Positions 1 through 10,821 of a DNA stretch of 64,000 bases are shown piece by piece. The stretch comes from Escallonia rubra (taxonomy: Eukaryota; Streptophyta; Magnoliopsida; Escalloniales; Escalloniaceae): the NCBI GenBank assembly GCA_033065855.1, contig JAVXUO010003030.1, forward strand, positions 1-64,000, given 5' to 3'. The notes under the pieces were generated by a model, which did no database searches, had not been told where the DNA came from, and saw only the letters and a list, made by a program, of their open reading frames with translations. Every line of letters starts with the position of its first letter. Within the stretch, counting starts at the first letter, position 1. The translations under genes were made by a program, and so were the position numbers.

Positions 1-1340
1 ATGAAAGAATGAGGTGCCAATTTTGAGAGCGATGTCACTGTTAATAGTCAAGGACCTAAAATCACCCCTGTTTTTGGTTTCTTTTGAATTAGTTCAAATA
101 ATGGACTGGAGCAGCTATGGCATCAAGTACAAAGCTAATTGCAAAAGATACCAACGGTTAGAGAAGAACACAAAGCTTGACTAGAGCAGGAGCAGAAGGC
201 TTCGGATGGGAACTTCTCTTGGGAGTGGGTTTGGTTGTTACTTCCTCCCCTAACCGGCATTAGCCATCCAACTGATAGGATCAAATTGAATAGTGACAGG
301 AGCTCAAAAGAAATTTTTAGTTCTTACTGAATTCTCATGCACCATAGTGGCCAGCTGTTCGATGGCTTGATAACAATGAGCCTAGTTCTCTTCTGTGGGC
401 TGAAATATTCAAGCATACTCCCAAATGTGCTAAAGTTCATGCATATAGACACGAGAGGGATTGCTAGAGCTTTTGTTGTTTCATAGGGCATCGAACTACA
501 GAGACTGCCTCGATTATCACACGAGTCTTAATGGCGCGGGTGTTACTGCTGGGTTGATGTTAAATTGCTTGAATCAGGCAAAAGAAACTAATTACAGATT
601 TTCAGTTCGATGACAGGTTTCCTGCTCATTCTAGGTTCAGTTGGACCACACTGGATAAAAAATGTTTTACGTTTAATGTAAGTGCAGCTTACTTTCTAAC
701 CATTTATTGTATAAAATCTCAATTGCAAATTGATGATATAGAATTCATGTTCTTTTCCATAAAGCACGGCTTCATCTCCTCCATTGAATGAAAATACATT
801 TTGTATATTTACCATGCATCCTAGAGTGGATGTAATACTTGTCTTGTGAGATCTAGTGATGAAGGTGGACAAATGGCAAATGTTTGTGATGTATCTAGAA
901 CATGATCAAGCTGCACTATCAACTTGGGAGGCGGCAAAAGCGCCAAAAGGTATATCGCCAAAAGCTCAACATGGCAATTGGCCTTACCACCTGATCCGAA
1001 CCTGACTTTCTGTATGAAATGTTAGCCATTGAAAGAAATTCCTGTTCCTATGAACATGTGTACGTCTCTGGTCTTTTTGTGCATTAGCATTCATATTTCT
1101 GCCCATTGTTCCCTTTGTTATTTCTTTAATTTCACACACCTGTGGCATATGTTAAGATGTTAAGTGGTTGTATTAAGCCAGTCGAAAACATGTGAGGATC
1201 CTCTGACCTGTATCATCTATCTGGATCAAAGTTTACACGAGTACAATACTCCTGTGATATATAAATCATTCTCATTCAAGATTAAGTTCTAAAGAGATCC
1301 ATTTGTCATCATTACAAGGTTGTTTTCTTTCTATCTATTG
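1..1340. other. Intergenic, no gene recognised
   Basis: I find no open frame with family features and no convincing exon series here. The DNA is moderately AT-rich. It could hold the tail or UTR of a gene lying to the left, but nothing in the sequence proves that. Confidence 0.5.
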
Positions 1341-1359
1341 ATTGATAATTTGCTCTTGA

Positions 1360-2000
1360 CGTGCTATGTTCTCTGAAAAGAATTGTGTTATGACATAACT
1401 TGCTTTTCATACTTAGGTGAATTTCTGCTCTAGAAATGTCTACCGTTGTGTGTTTTGGAGGTTGGCTTTTTCATCGAGGGAACAAGCAGTGCCCTAGTCT
1501 CAATGTGCGAACTACCTTAAGTTTCTACTCAAAATTGAGTTTTCGCCTTTGTATAGAACATATATACACGTATAACATGCATAATAAATAGCTTCACAAG
1601 CTGTTTTAAGATCTTCTACACTAATGCACTGCATTGTGACGTTTCAGTAAGGGCGAATTATTCAGTTCACGCAATGGTAGCATGTGATGAACAAAGTACA
1701 AGTTAGCATCTCGTCAAACAACACAACTACATGGAATGGAGACAGCTTCTTAAGGTATCTAAGAAAACCTTCTGATCATATTATCCTTGTCAATATGCAT
1801 GTATGAAGTCAAAACTCAATTTTGAGCAGAAACCTGAAAGTAGTTCCCGCATGGGATGAAGAGAAATGCCTTTTCCCCACAATGAAAATGCCAACCTCCC
1901 AACCACAAACAGTTGTAGGCTTTTGTATGGCAGTTGTTTCCGACAAAGTATGAAAAGCAAGCTATATCACTATACATTCTTCTCAGTGATAAAAAGTTGA
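1360..2000. repeat. Imperfect inverted repeat with about 180-bp arms
   Basis: The segment from about 1360 to 1543 reappears reverse-complemented at about 1811 to 2000, around a spacer of about 265 bp. Shared blocks include CTTGCTTTTCATACTT near 1398 against its complement ending at 1961, GGAGGTTGGC in mid-arm, and CTCAAAATTGAGTTTT at the inner end. The arms differ by many substitutions and small gaps. A transcript could fold into a long hairpin. It could be a decayed inverted duplication, a foldback element or a young small-RNA locus; I cannot tell which. Confidence 0.6.
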
Positions 2001-2515
2001 ACATGACAATTCATATGATTTTGCTGGTAGAGATGTGTGATTGAGGTTGGCACGCTAAAAGATATTCCTTTGTGGTCCAAATACTCGTGTCCTTGCTACG
2101 AGTCCAACAAACTCTGCAAGTTCTGGAAAACGATTGCTAACAGGTGCATCGGCGACAAAATTGTATTCCATAAGGACAAATTTTGAATGTCTGTAACAAA
2201 AGGAGCTGATCGTTCCAGGAAAAAACAGTTCGAATTGAATAAGATGTGAAAGAAATATCTTCAATAGTTTACAACCCTTCACTAATCAAAAAAATTTGAC
2301 TCACCATTCATCTTCTTTGTTCTTGTTCTGTGAAAGTACGTCTCATTTTTTTCTTTTTTGTGGAAACATATGAAAGAAGAAGAAGAAGAATATACGTCAT
2401 AAAAGGCTGGATTACTTGCACCCGATGCATGTACTTCTATGTTCTTATCAAACAAAATTCTGTTTGTGACATGGAACGAATTTATGCTGGAGCTGGACTT
2501 TATAGATGTTGTACA

Positions 2516-2577
2516 TGCGCGCGCGCGCGTGCATATCGGTTTTGAGCAGAAAACTGAGAGGTGTGTGCGCGTGCGTA
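2516..2577. repeat. Alternating purine-pyrimidine tract (GC/GT)
   Basis: A (GC)n run at about 2517-2531 is followed by a second GTGTGCGCGTGCG tract at about 2562-2574. Such tracts are length-variable microsatellites and can adopt Z-DNA. No gene is attached to it. Confidence 0.6.
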
Positions 2578-2678
2578 TATTTTTATATGTGGCAATTTCG
2601 CTAAGATGTCTTCGGTAGTTGGGAGAAGAATCTGCCCGAATCATGGCTCATCAATACCTCTTCAATGAGGCTCTTTAA

Positions 2679-2720
2679 AGAGATAGACTTGCTCGAATAA
2701 GAGATAGACTTGCTCGAATA
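2679..2720. repeat. Tandem duplication, 21 bp x 2
   Basis: The 21-bp unit at 2679-2699 (it begins AGAGATAGACTTGCTCG) is repeated exactly at 2700-2720. It is a small replication-slippage type duplication in non-coding DNA. Confidence 0.85.
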
Positions 2721-3292
2721 TCTTTCTTTCCGCCTTTCTCTTTCGAAAGGCTCTTTCTACCTAAGTTTTTTTTCCCTCCTATGTGCATGTGCATAATGGG
2801 CCAAGAAATGAAAGGGGAGCGGGAGCCCGTTTGAATGTTTAGAGCCCAAGTATTGAAGGTTTAGAAAGCTGCATATTTAGTAAATCAGAGTTAGAGATCA
2901 AATAGAGAAAACAATGAGTGGAAAAGGGGAAAAAGCTAAGAAAGGAACGAGGGTTCTGCTGTGACACAGCTGCATCCTGAAATTAAACATGGTCTGATCG
3001 CCATGAAACTTCATGATTAAACTTTTGTTAAAGTCTATGTGATATCCAACGGTCAAGATAGTGTTTAGAGGTCTGAAAGGTAGCAATCTCGTTGTATCTT
3101 TTTCCAGCTATTTTTGTTTGTTGAGATATCTCCATCACTAATTGCAATCCGCCTTTGCTTAGGTGATACTTGTTCTGGTAACTAAGTGCTGATCCAAGAT
3201 TGTTATCTTCATGGGTGTAAGCCCTCAGTTGTGCTTATTAGAGAGGAAAAAGTAAAAACAATTTGGAAGTCAAGTATTGTTGATAGAGTGGA

Positions 3293-3338
3293 AATATTTC
3301 AGAGTTGGCTAGTGGAATATTTCAGAGTTGGCTAGTGG
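3293..3338. repeat. Tandem duplication, 23 bp x 2
   Basis: The 23-bp unit beginning AATATTTCAGAGTTGGC is present twice in a row without a mismatch. The DNA between 2721 and about 3600 otherwise shows no gene. Confidence 0.85.
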
Positions 3339-3599
3339 TTTATGCATTCACGTTGGAGGGGTTTTCACATTAAATGTTATGACCTAAATGGTTGATTTGT
3401 GGACTACTTGATAGCATTGTTGTTGTCATTTTAACCACACAAACGAGATGCGAAAAAAGATTCTTTGTGCGAGCCCCTTCGGATGGAAATTTGGTGTTGT
3501 TTAACATCTTTCCCTAAAAAGTTTTATCTAGAGCTTTTTTGAAGGTAACTTATTATGTCAATTGCAAATGGATGTAAGTGTGGGTTAAAAAGATAAAAA

Positions 3600-4330
3600 A
3601 AATTGAAGTTAAAATCATGATAATGATAAAAGTCTGATAGCATCAGAATTCTATTTGAATGAGGACTCTATTCTAAGTAAAATTCTCAGGCAACTAGAGT
3701 GTTAGTCAAGTAGAATTCTAAATACACTCGGCTAGAAAAAGTTGACTTCGTTTAGGTCTCTAGGAAGTAAGGCCGAGATTTAGGTGCCCCCCATAGGTCA
3801 GTCAGAACTACATGGTTTTCACCCTGGTTATTTCGACCGGGTATGTAGGACTTAACCCAAGATGTTAGGTTCAAACCAAACTCAAGATTAGTTTAGGTTT
3901 TGTTATGCGCATGTAATCATTTTAACATTTTGGGATAAAAATAAAAAAAATCACTAAAAATAGTGTAGAGACCAATTAGGGTACAATCAATGTGGTGCCT
4001 AACACCTTCTCGTGTGTAGTATAGTGTCCGGACCGATAACTTCTGATTTCGTATTATTAGATGTCTAAATTGGTAAATATATGGTCACGTAAAAGGTTTT
4101 TCGTTTTTACCTTTATCTATGTTAATGCTAAAGATAAGATGGTGACTCGATGTTCCCTAGACCTTCTCGGGTTTAAGGTAATTGTTGAAGGCGGTTCGCC
4201 AGACTTTTAACTATGTGTTCTTTCAAATTTAGTGAATTCATTACCACGGTTAAGCTTTTAACACCGCCCAGTATTCCTTTCAATCAACATAGACACCATT
4301 ACACATGTTCATAATCTTAACCGTATTCAT
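3600..4330 (+). mobile_element. Probable gypsy (Tat-like) LTR fragment
   Basis: The wording around 3990-4020 (GGTGCCTAACACCTTCTCG, preceded by a GGGTACAATCAATGTGG stretch) and the GGCGGTTCGCC block near 4190 resemble LTR sequence of plant Tat/Ogre-type Ty3/gypsy elements as I remember it. No second LTR, coding region or clear ends are visible, so it is an old, incomplete fossil. The family name is an inference from short phrases. Confidence 0.35.
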
Positions 4331-4547
4331 CAACCCGTCACATTTAATTTGAATTCAATTATGATGGACAGAATTGGTGACAATTGCGATGATAGGTGGA
4401 AAAGGTGATGGGATGTAACATGATGTAGTGTGGAGTGGTGAAGGTGATGGTGTCAGTTATGATGGACAGTCATTGGATTGTTCAGATGTTAGATTAGAAA
4501 TGGATACCAAGGGATGGAGGACTGTGGTGGTGGGTGGGTAGACTGCA

Positions 4548-5166
4548 CAGTGGTGGACGGACCAGCAGCATGTGGGGGGGGGGGGGGAGGGCAAGAAGGC
4601 ACGACCACCCCCAAATTTGGGAAATTTGTTTTGGTTCTTGAAGTAATAAAACATTATATTTACTATACTTATAAAAATGTCACTATACTATAACAATAAT
4701 GTATTAATTAGTGTTTATTTTTATCGTGTTTTTAACTTTTTGTATCACCGACCGTCATAGTCTTTAGCTTTGTCTTTCTCTCGCTTCATTTTCATTCTTC
4801 CAAATTCATTCCAAACCTCTAGATTACAAAAAAAACACAAATAGATCAAGCTTCGTTCTTTTTTTTTTTTTTTAAATTCTTGTATTATGTTAAGTATGCA
4901 TGCACTATTGTCCTCGTTTAATTAACAATCACAGTAGTAATACATATCTACATGCAAGTACATATAAGCTTCTTTCATGCAAGATTAGTAATTTATTGTT
5001 GAATAATCTTACCAAGTTAAATAAATCACTATGAATAATAGACTTGTATGATTAAATAAATCATCTTTACGTGAACTTGAATCTTCCAAAAAAATTTGTA
5101 GTAGCCATCAATTTTTTTTTTTAATCACTTTTTAGTTCTCAATCAGACTTTTTGAGTCCGCCCCTG
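4548..5166. mobile_element. Non-autonomous hAT element, Tip100-like ends
   Basis: The left end reads CAGTGGTGGACGGACCAGCA and the right end is the complement of CAGGGGCGGACTCAAAAAG. This fits the CAGGGGCGGA type termini of Tip100-group hAT elements. The interior is AT-rich and has no transposase. I could not find a matching 8-bp target duplication, so the insertion is old or the ends are slightly misplaced. Confidence 0.45.
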
Positions 5167-8100
5167 CGTGTGGACTTTGGCTCTCTTTTGTTTCATCTCT
5201 ACTTAGGTGACGAGTTGTGGTTAGCCGTTACTAATAAAACAAAAGCGAGGAATGTCTTGTTACAGAGGGTCTTCCGCAGTTCGACCTTCGCTTTTGCAAT
5301 ACGACATGATGCACATATCTTTTGTCTCAGTGCTCAAGCTGGATCAGGAAAACTTGGGGGTGGTTTCCAGATTGAGACGCAGCAACCTACACAATCATTT
5401 TGAGGAATAGATAGAAAACTTGAACATGATCTCGCAAAATAATTTTGTAGGCATAGCTGTTTGAGGTTGGTACTCTACGAATTGCGGCTTCGAGTCCAAA
5501 AGTTGGGACTGCTTTACTACTTATCTGGACTGCCATGACGATACAGTTGAGATCTTGTTTGGACCTTGCAATCCATATCTTTTCCATGAAATAATCAGAT
5601 TATTAGTTGGTGATTAGCTCATTTTATACTGGTTTATCACTTTCTGAATTACTAAACAAACAGAAAATGACAGGCTTGTCTGGGGTTAACTGGCTCCATG
5701 TGTGTGTGTGTGTAGAGAGTGAGTGAGTGAGTATAGCTCCATTAAAGATGATGGTTCAATAGCCAGAAATTTGCAAACCATAGAGTTTAATCTGCTAATA
5801 GCTCAAGAGTAGTCCAATTTGTGCCATCACCACACTGCCAAGAAGCCAATGAATGTTGCAAACTCTGAGCAGGACCGATATCTGAAACACCGTGCATCAT
5901 TGATGCGCTTGAAGACTTGAAGAACATTGAAACGTGCATGCATGCTGCAGGAGGCCGCAGCTTGCCCAGTGGCTGACAGCGAAAACCGGTTGCTTCCTCA
6001 CGGCAACTGAAGCAACTTACGGTATCAAGTTTATTTCGTCACAAAACTTGATAAGGCACGCCGCAAGAAGTAGTTCTTCGGCTACGTGTTTCTATCTAAA
6101 CTTGACCTAGGTCATAGGTCACAATAAATATGGTCGAATTCATGGATACGAATATGGATTTAATGGTGACTGATTAATGCTGTAGGAGCTTGCCATTGCT
6201 TCAAAGTATGAAAGGATGAGTAGGACAGTATTGGGGATAGCTGAGCTTCAATTCATCTAAAATGTGGACAGTGCTATAAATGCTTGAGGTTTCTCTGTGT
6301 GGCCACACATTGGCTATGTCGCCCACGGCAAACTTGTAAACCTCCGCTGAGGAGTCCTACCTTTGAAGGCAATGTAACATTTAAAACCTTCAACGCCAAG
6401 CTCAATCATGCAGTTTATGATTGCGATGGCACCTTGAATGTGTCCTTACATGAATTCTCTCTAATGGTCCTAAAGTTTAGTTGATAAATTTTCTAAGCCG
6501 TATGATGCATATTAACTGACCCTTTTTTTCTCGATAGGCTTGTGGTTTCAGTTTAAGGCAATTTTAATTTGATTAATGTTTCATATGATATGATGAGCTC
6601 CAGCTGAAGTAAATGATGAGATTCAATTAAACCCCTTAAGGCTGCGTTCGTTTGGGACAAGCGTGTACTGAGCCCAGTGAGCTGGAAAGGGACTTGTCTC
6701 TGCTAACCATGCATGTAAGGTTTGATGTAACAACCAACTGTACATGCTAATCTACTTAAAATGAATACTCTCCATGTTAACAGCGCAACAGATTTTTAGA
6801 GCATAAGATAAGAAAAAGGTTTTCGTGTTGATCTTCCTTTGGACAAAATTATTCCCAATCGACAGCGTAAGGGTATACGTGTATCGTCGATACTCAACAA
6901 CATATCATGTATTAAGCTACCATCTGCTCTGAAAGTTTAAGCATATTAGAGAACGAACTCAACAATATTATCACTTAACAGTCCTCTCGCGTGCAAGCCC
7001 TTGATTGCACGTACATAAACAAATTAAAGTGCATCACTACTAAGTGTACAAACAAACAAAATGCAATCACACTGCTATAAAAAAAAAAAAAAAACCAACT
7101 ATGCGAGCGAAAAGAATCAAAGTTAAGTCCTTGTCAAACCGGAACATGATATCATATTAAGTTATTAGTCGTTTTAAAAACTTAAGTTTTTAGAGCAACT
7201 TATAACTTAAGACCATCATCAACCGTTTGGTTGCGATGTTATTAATTTGTAGCATATTATTTAGTCTACTCCAGAGAAAGCGTAGAAGCCCTGTGTTTAA
7301 TTAATTTGTAGCAACATAAAATAAGGGGTGATTTTTTATTTTTTTTTCTTTCTGTAATGCTCCCTAAGATAGTAAGTCGTGGAACGTGATGGGTGCACCC
7401 GCTCTGACCCCAAACTTTTACACATTCTGGCATTAGCTATTTACCCGTTTAGAAATGGATGGAAACTATTTAACACACTTATCATCTGCCACAAATGTAC
7501 AGTTTTAAGACAAAAATGCCCTAGTTGGACTTTACGATTTACAACTATCACCAGCCAACTAACTTAAGCTTTCAACAGATTACTTAATACAGTAAGTATC
7601 ATCACTGAATGAATGCATGCTTTTGGTTTAAAGGAGATGCCATGGCAATTAGAGATTGAATCTATGATTTGGGTGTGGGGTATGGTAGGTTTATAAGCGC
7701 ACACACAGACAAGAATTCAAATATAATCTCTCTAAAATTACAATGTTCTTCCCACATTGCAGAAATCTGTTTCCTATTATTCACTACTAAATTTTTATAA
7801 TTCATTTCCACAAAAACTCTTTCTAATTCTGCACAAAGTTAAATACATATACGCGCGCGCGCGCGTGCACACACACACATAATTACTATATCGTTACATA
7901 TATATTCATTACAAAATAATGATAATTAAAACCTCAAAACCTTTACGGTCACCAAAAATTCAAATCAAAGCCATTTGTTACAATTGGTGAGAGTTCGGAG
8001 AGGAACCGAATTTTTCCGAATGGTGGTTTCAGTGGGGTGCTTGCCTTTTTTTTTCTTTCTTTTTGGTAATAAGTGGGGTGCATGACTTGAGCCTTGAGGT

Positions 8101-9964
8101 GAGAAAAGGGAGAAGAGGAAACGTTGATGGCCTGTGGTGTGGTGGATTTTACTTGACAGGTGAGAGTGGTTAATTGGGGGTTTAAGGTGGATATAAAGAA
8201 ACAAAAATGAAAAACGAGCGATCTGGGAATGGGAGGGTATTGTTTGGTGCTTGGATTGGTACAATGGACTGTTGGTTATGCGTACGGCTCTTCGTTTTTA
8301 CCTTTTTTTTTTTGGGGTCCTGTGACTCAACCTGAACCATCGTATTCGAGTTGAAGTTTGAGAGAGATTTCGCCACAAGCTGATAGTTTTAGGGATGTTC
8401 GTTTATTTTATCATGTAATAAAAGCGTCACCAGAAGGACAAAATTACGATTTTAAAATAAATTACTTTTGAAAGTTGAATTTCTAGAAAACCAAACCTTA
8501 GCCCGAGTACCATGATTGACTGATTGCTTCATTATAACCTGAAGATCGCACGTCTAAATTTTGAAGCCTCTAAAGCTAGGCTAATTGTTTCTCAAAAAGA
8601 TACTTCGAGTATCCAAACTAGATTTTTTGAGTTGACTAGATGCTTTTGTCATACTTAAGGACCTATATATATCCTCTATGTGTGCGCGTACGTGTGTCTT
8701 TTAGCATGTGTGTGGACTGTGGTGCATGATTTTGCATATAAAGGATGAAACAAGACTGCCTAACTTATCTTTCCGATCAAAGCATTATCTGTACTTTGGA
8801 CTTGCTGGGTTTGACCCTTCACCACTTCTGTATTGTGGAGAATCCTCCTGCCTGGTGATTGACTTGAAAGCAGTTCCCAGTCACAATCTTTTTTGCTGTT
8901 TCCATCGTATAACATGCATAAATCTTTGTGCCCTGGTGCCTTCCTTTAACCCCCACGGTTGGTACATACAGTGACGCAAAGCTCAAAAGAGGAGGAACTT
9001 TGGGACGTGTATGCATGGGTTAATCTGATTTTCAATGGGCTAAGGTAGTTATGATTGCTTTGTCACACTCTTCTTTATTGTGCATTCTGTTTATGGAGAT
9101 AAGAGGGGTGGTACAGACTGACCTTACCACTGCACCCAGGTCATTCTTCTGTTTTTATGTAGAACTGCAATTCTAGGCCATTTTTTTGTTTTAGGGTTAA
9201 TCTTCATTGTGCTCTTCCCTTGTACTTTGATGTGTGAACTACTGAAATAAAATTGTCACTTACAGAAAATAATGAAAAAAAGAGCCCCAATCCTGTCTAT
9301 AAAATCACAAAATCATTGCATAAAACTATAACAGACCACATAAGTAATAGCAAAATAACTTTAAAAGAGTAGAGAGAGATGAGGCACGGTGACAAATAAT
9401 ACGCAAACATATTCTCAAAGTTTGCTCATCGACAAGTGGTCAAAATACAATAAAATGAAAGTTTTTTGCTCCAACCCTTTCGTCCTTTGTTTCAATGACG
9501 TGAATACTCGATGAAGTCCATGCTGATAGTTTTGACAACACTTTTAGTAACAAAGTGATGTTACTACCTCTATAGTTGTTCCAAAAATGCCATTAGCAAG
9601 TTTAGGGGACGATTTTCGTCACTTTTAAAGGTAGGTATGGTAGGTATAGGAGAAAGATGCTTAGACCAGGTTGGAGCAAAGGTTTTTTTCACAACTAAAT
9701 CATATGTTGATTCAAGCGTCGCCACTTCAAATATATTGCCACTTGCCGCGAAAGAAAGATATCATTTCGTATTGCACGTGGAGCCAAAAAGACTTATTTA
9801 TCTAATTGTCCATAACAACAAGGAAAAATAAAATTGTCCAGTTAATTACACTTTACTGTGTTGATGCATGAAACATAAGAAGGAAGTCTTTCAAGGAAAC
9901 CACAAAACATGAACTATTAACTTGTTGAGATACCATTCTTAAAATTACAAAAATCATTAATTTT
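5167..9964. other. Long intergenic stretch, no gene recognised
   Basis: Open frames here are short (under 100 codons) and none shows a protein family signature. The pieces at 5167-5403, 6284-6484 and 8708-8974 have slightly more coding-like composition, but no splice pattern joins them. Simple repeats are present: GT and GAGT runs at about 5700-5733 and an A tract near 7080. The AATAAAA near 9247 could be a poly(A) signal, but no transcript can be assigned to it. Confidence 0.5.
7850..7881. repeat. Compound microsatellite (CG)n(CA)n
   Basis: An uninterrupted CG run passes through GTGCAC into a CA run. Like the tract near 2517, it is alternating purine-pyrimidine and could form Z-DNA. No function is apparent. 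Confidence 0.8.
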
Positions 9965-10285
9965 AGGATCTGTTTGAAATCACTTTCAGTTTTGGTTTTA
10001 TGTTTCTAAAAAAATAAAAATCAGTTTAGTTTTTATTTTTTACAAAATAAATGGGTGTTTGATTACCCAGTTTTTATTTTGAATTTTTTCTTTTGGTGAT
10101 GGTTGCGATGACGGTGGTCAGCATGGTGGTCGGCAGCTGGCAGCGGTGGCTGTGGCGTTTTTTTTTTTTTTTTTTTTTGGGTTCTCAAAATTAGAAATCT
10201 AAAACACAAAAATGAGAGTTTTAAAAAAAAGACCTGTTTTAAAAAATAAAAAAAAAAACTGAAAATTAAATTATTGTGTCTGAGA
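9965..10285. mobile_element. A/T-rich MITE-like insertion, copy 1
   Basis: The left part (CTGTTTGAAATCACTTTCAG, then an AGTTTTTATTTT run) matches the insertion at 46976-47435 over about 150 bp, including the GTGTTTGATTACCCAG phrase and a GGTGGTGGC-rich core. The right end is the A-rich mirror image of the left, giving degenerate inverted termini. The core is shorter than in the other copies. I cannot assign a superfamily. Confidence 0.55.
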
Positions 10286-10637
10286 TTGTTAGTCAGTCGG
10301 TCACAAGGGTAATTTCATAATTAGCTCCACCCTCGGGGCCGCCCAAAGGATACACTAGGTTGGAAAACTTTTCATAAAGAAAAAAAGGAAAGCTGTTAAA
10401 ATCAAGCACGTCTGTTTGGTAATTAGAATCAATTCTGTTATGATTCGCGGATAAGAGAATTTGCGCGTCCCAACCGAGTTTTACCGGCAAAATCACTGCT
10501 TCAAGTCTGTGCATTTACCAAGCAGAAGAACAGTAATGAAAAGATAGTGAGCTCACAGGCACAGAGACGGATAAGGACAAAAATTCTGATACATTCACTG
10601 CCCAAAGCAGTTAAGTTTCTTCTTGTCTGCTCTGTTC

Positions 10638-10645
10638 TATATAAA
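10638..10645 (+). promoter_or_regulatory. TATA box of the SWEET1 gene
   Basis: TATATAAA lies 177 bp before the SWEET1 start codon and is followed by a C/T-rich stretch typical of a plant transcription start and 5' UTR. The position is plausible for a start near 10670. The DNA from about 10290 to this point is the putative promoter, with no other motif that I can defend. Confidence 0.55.
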
Positions 10646-10821
10646 CAAACCCTCTTCCCCCCCTGCCTCTCTGCTTATACCCTCTAGTCACAAACCCATT
10701 TTTTTAAATCTTGCAGTTCTATCTTTTTGGTGAAATTACTATAGGGCCTTGGTTGTTGGAGTGTTTGTTTCTTGATCTGGGTTTTCCTTTACTTGCTCAT
10801 TGGGAAAAAGGTTTGAAGGCA

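Noticed and set aside
7965-8376. Minus-strand Ser/His/Pro-rich frames
   Set aside because: The composition follows a purine-rich plus strand and two frames overlap; no sign of a real gene.
8708-8974. Open frame of 88 codons
   Set aside because: It has no family motif, no exon partners, and equally open frames on the other strand.
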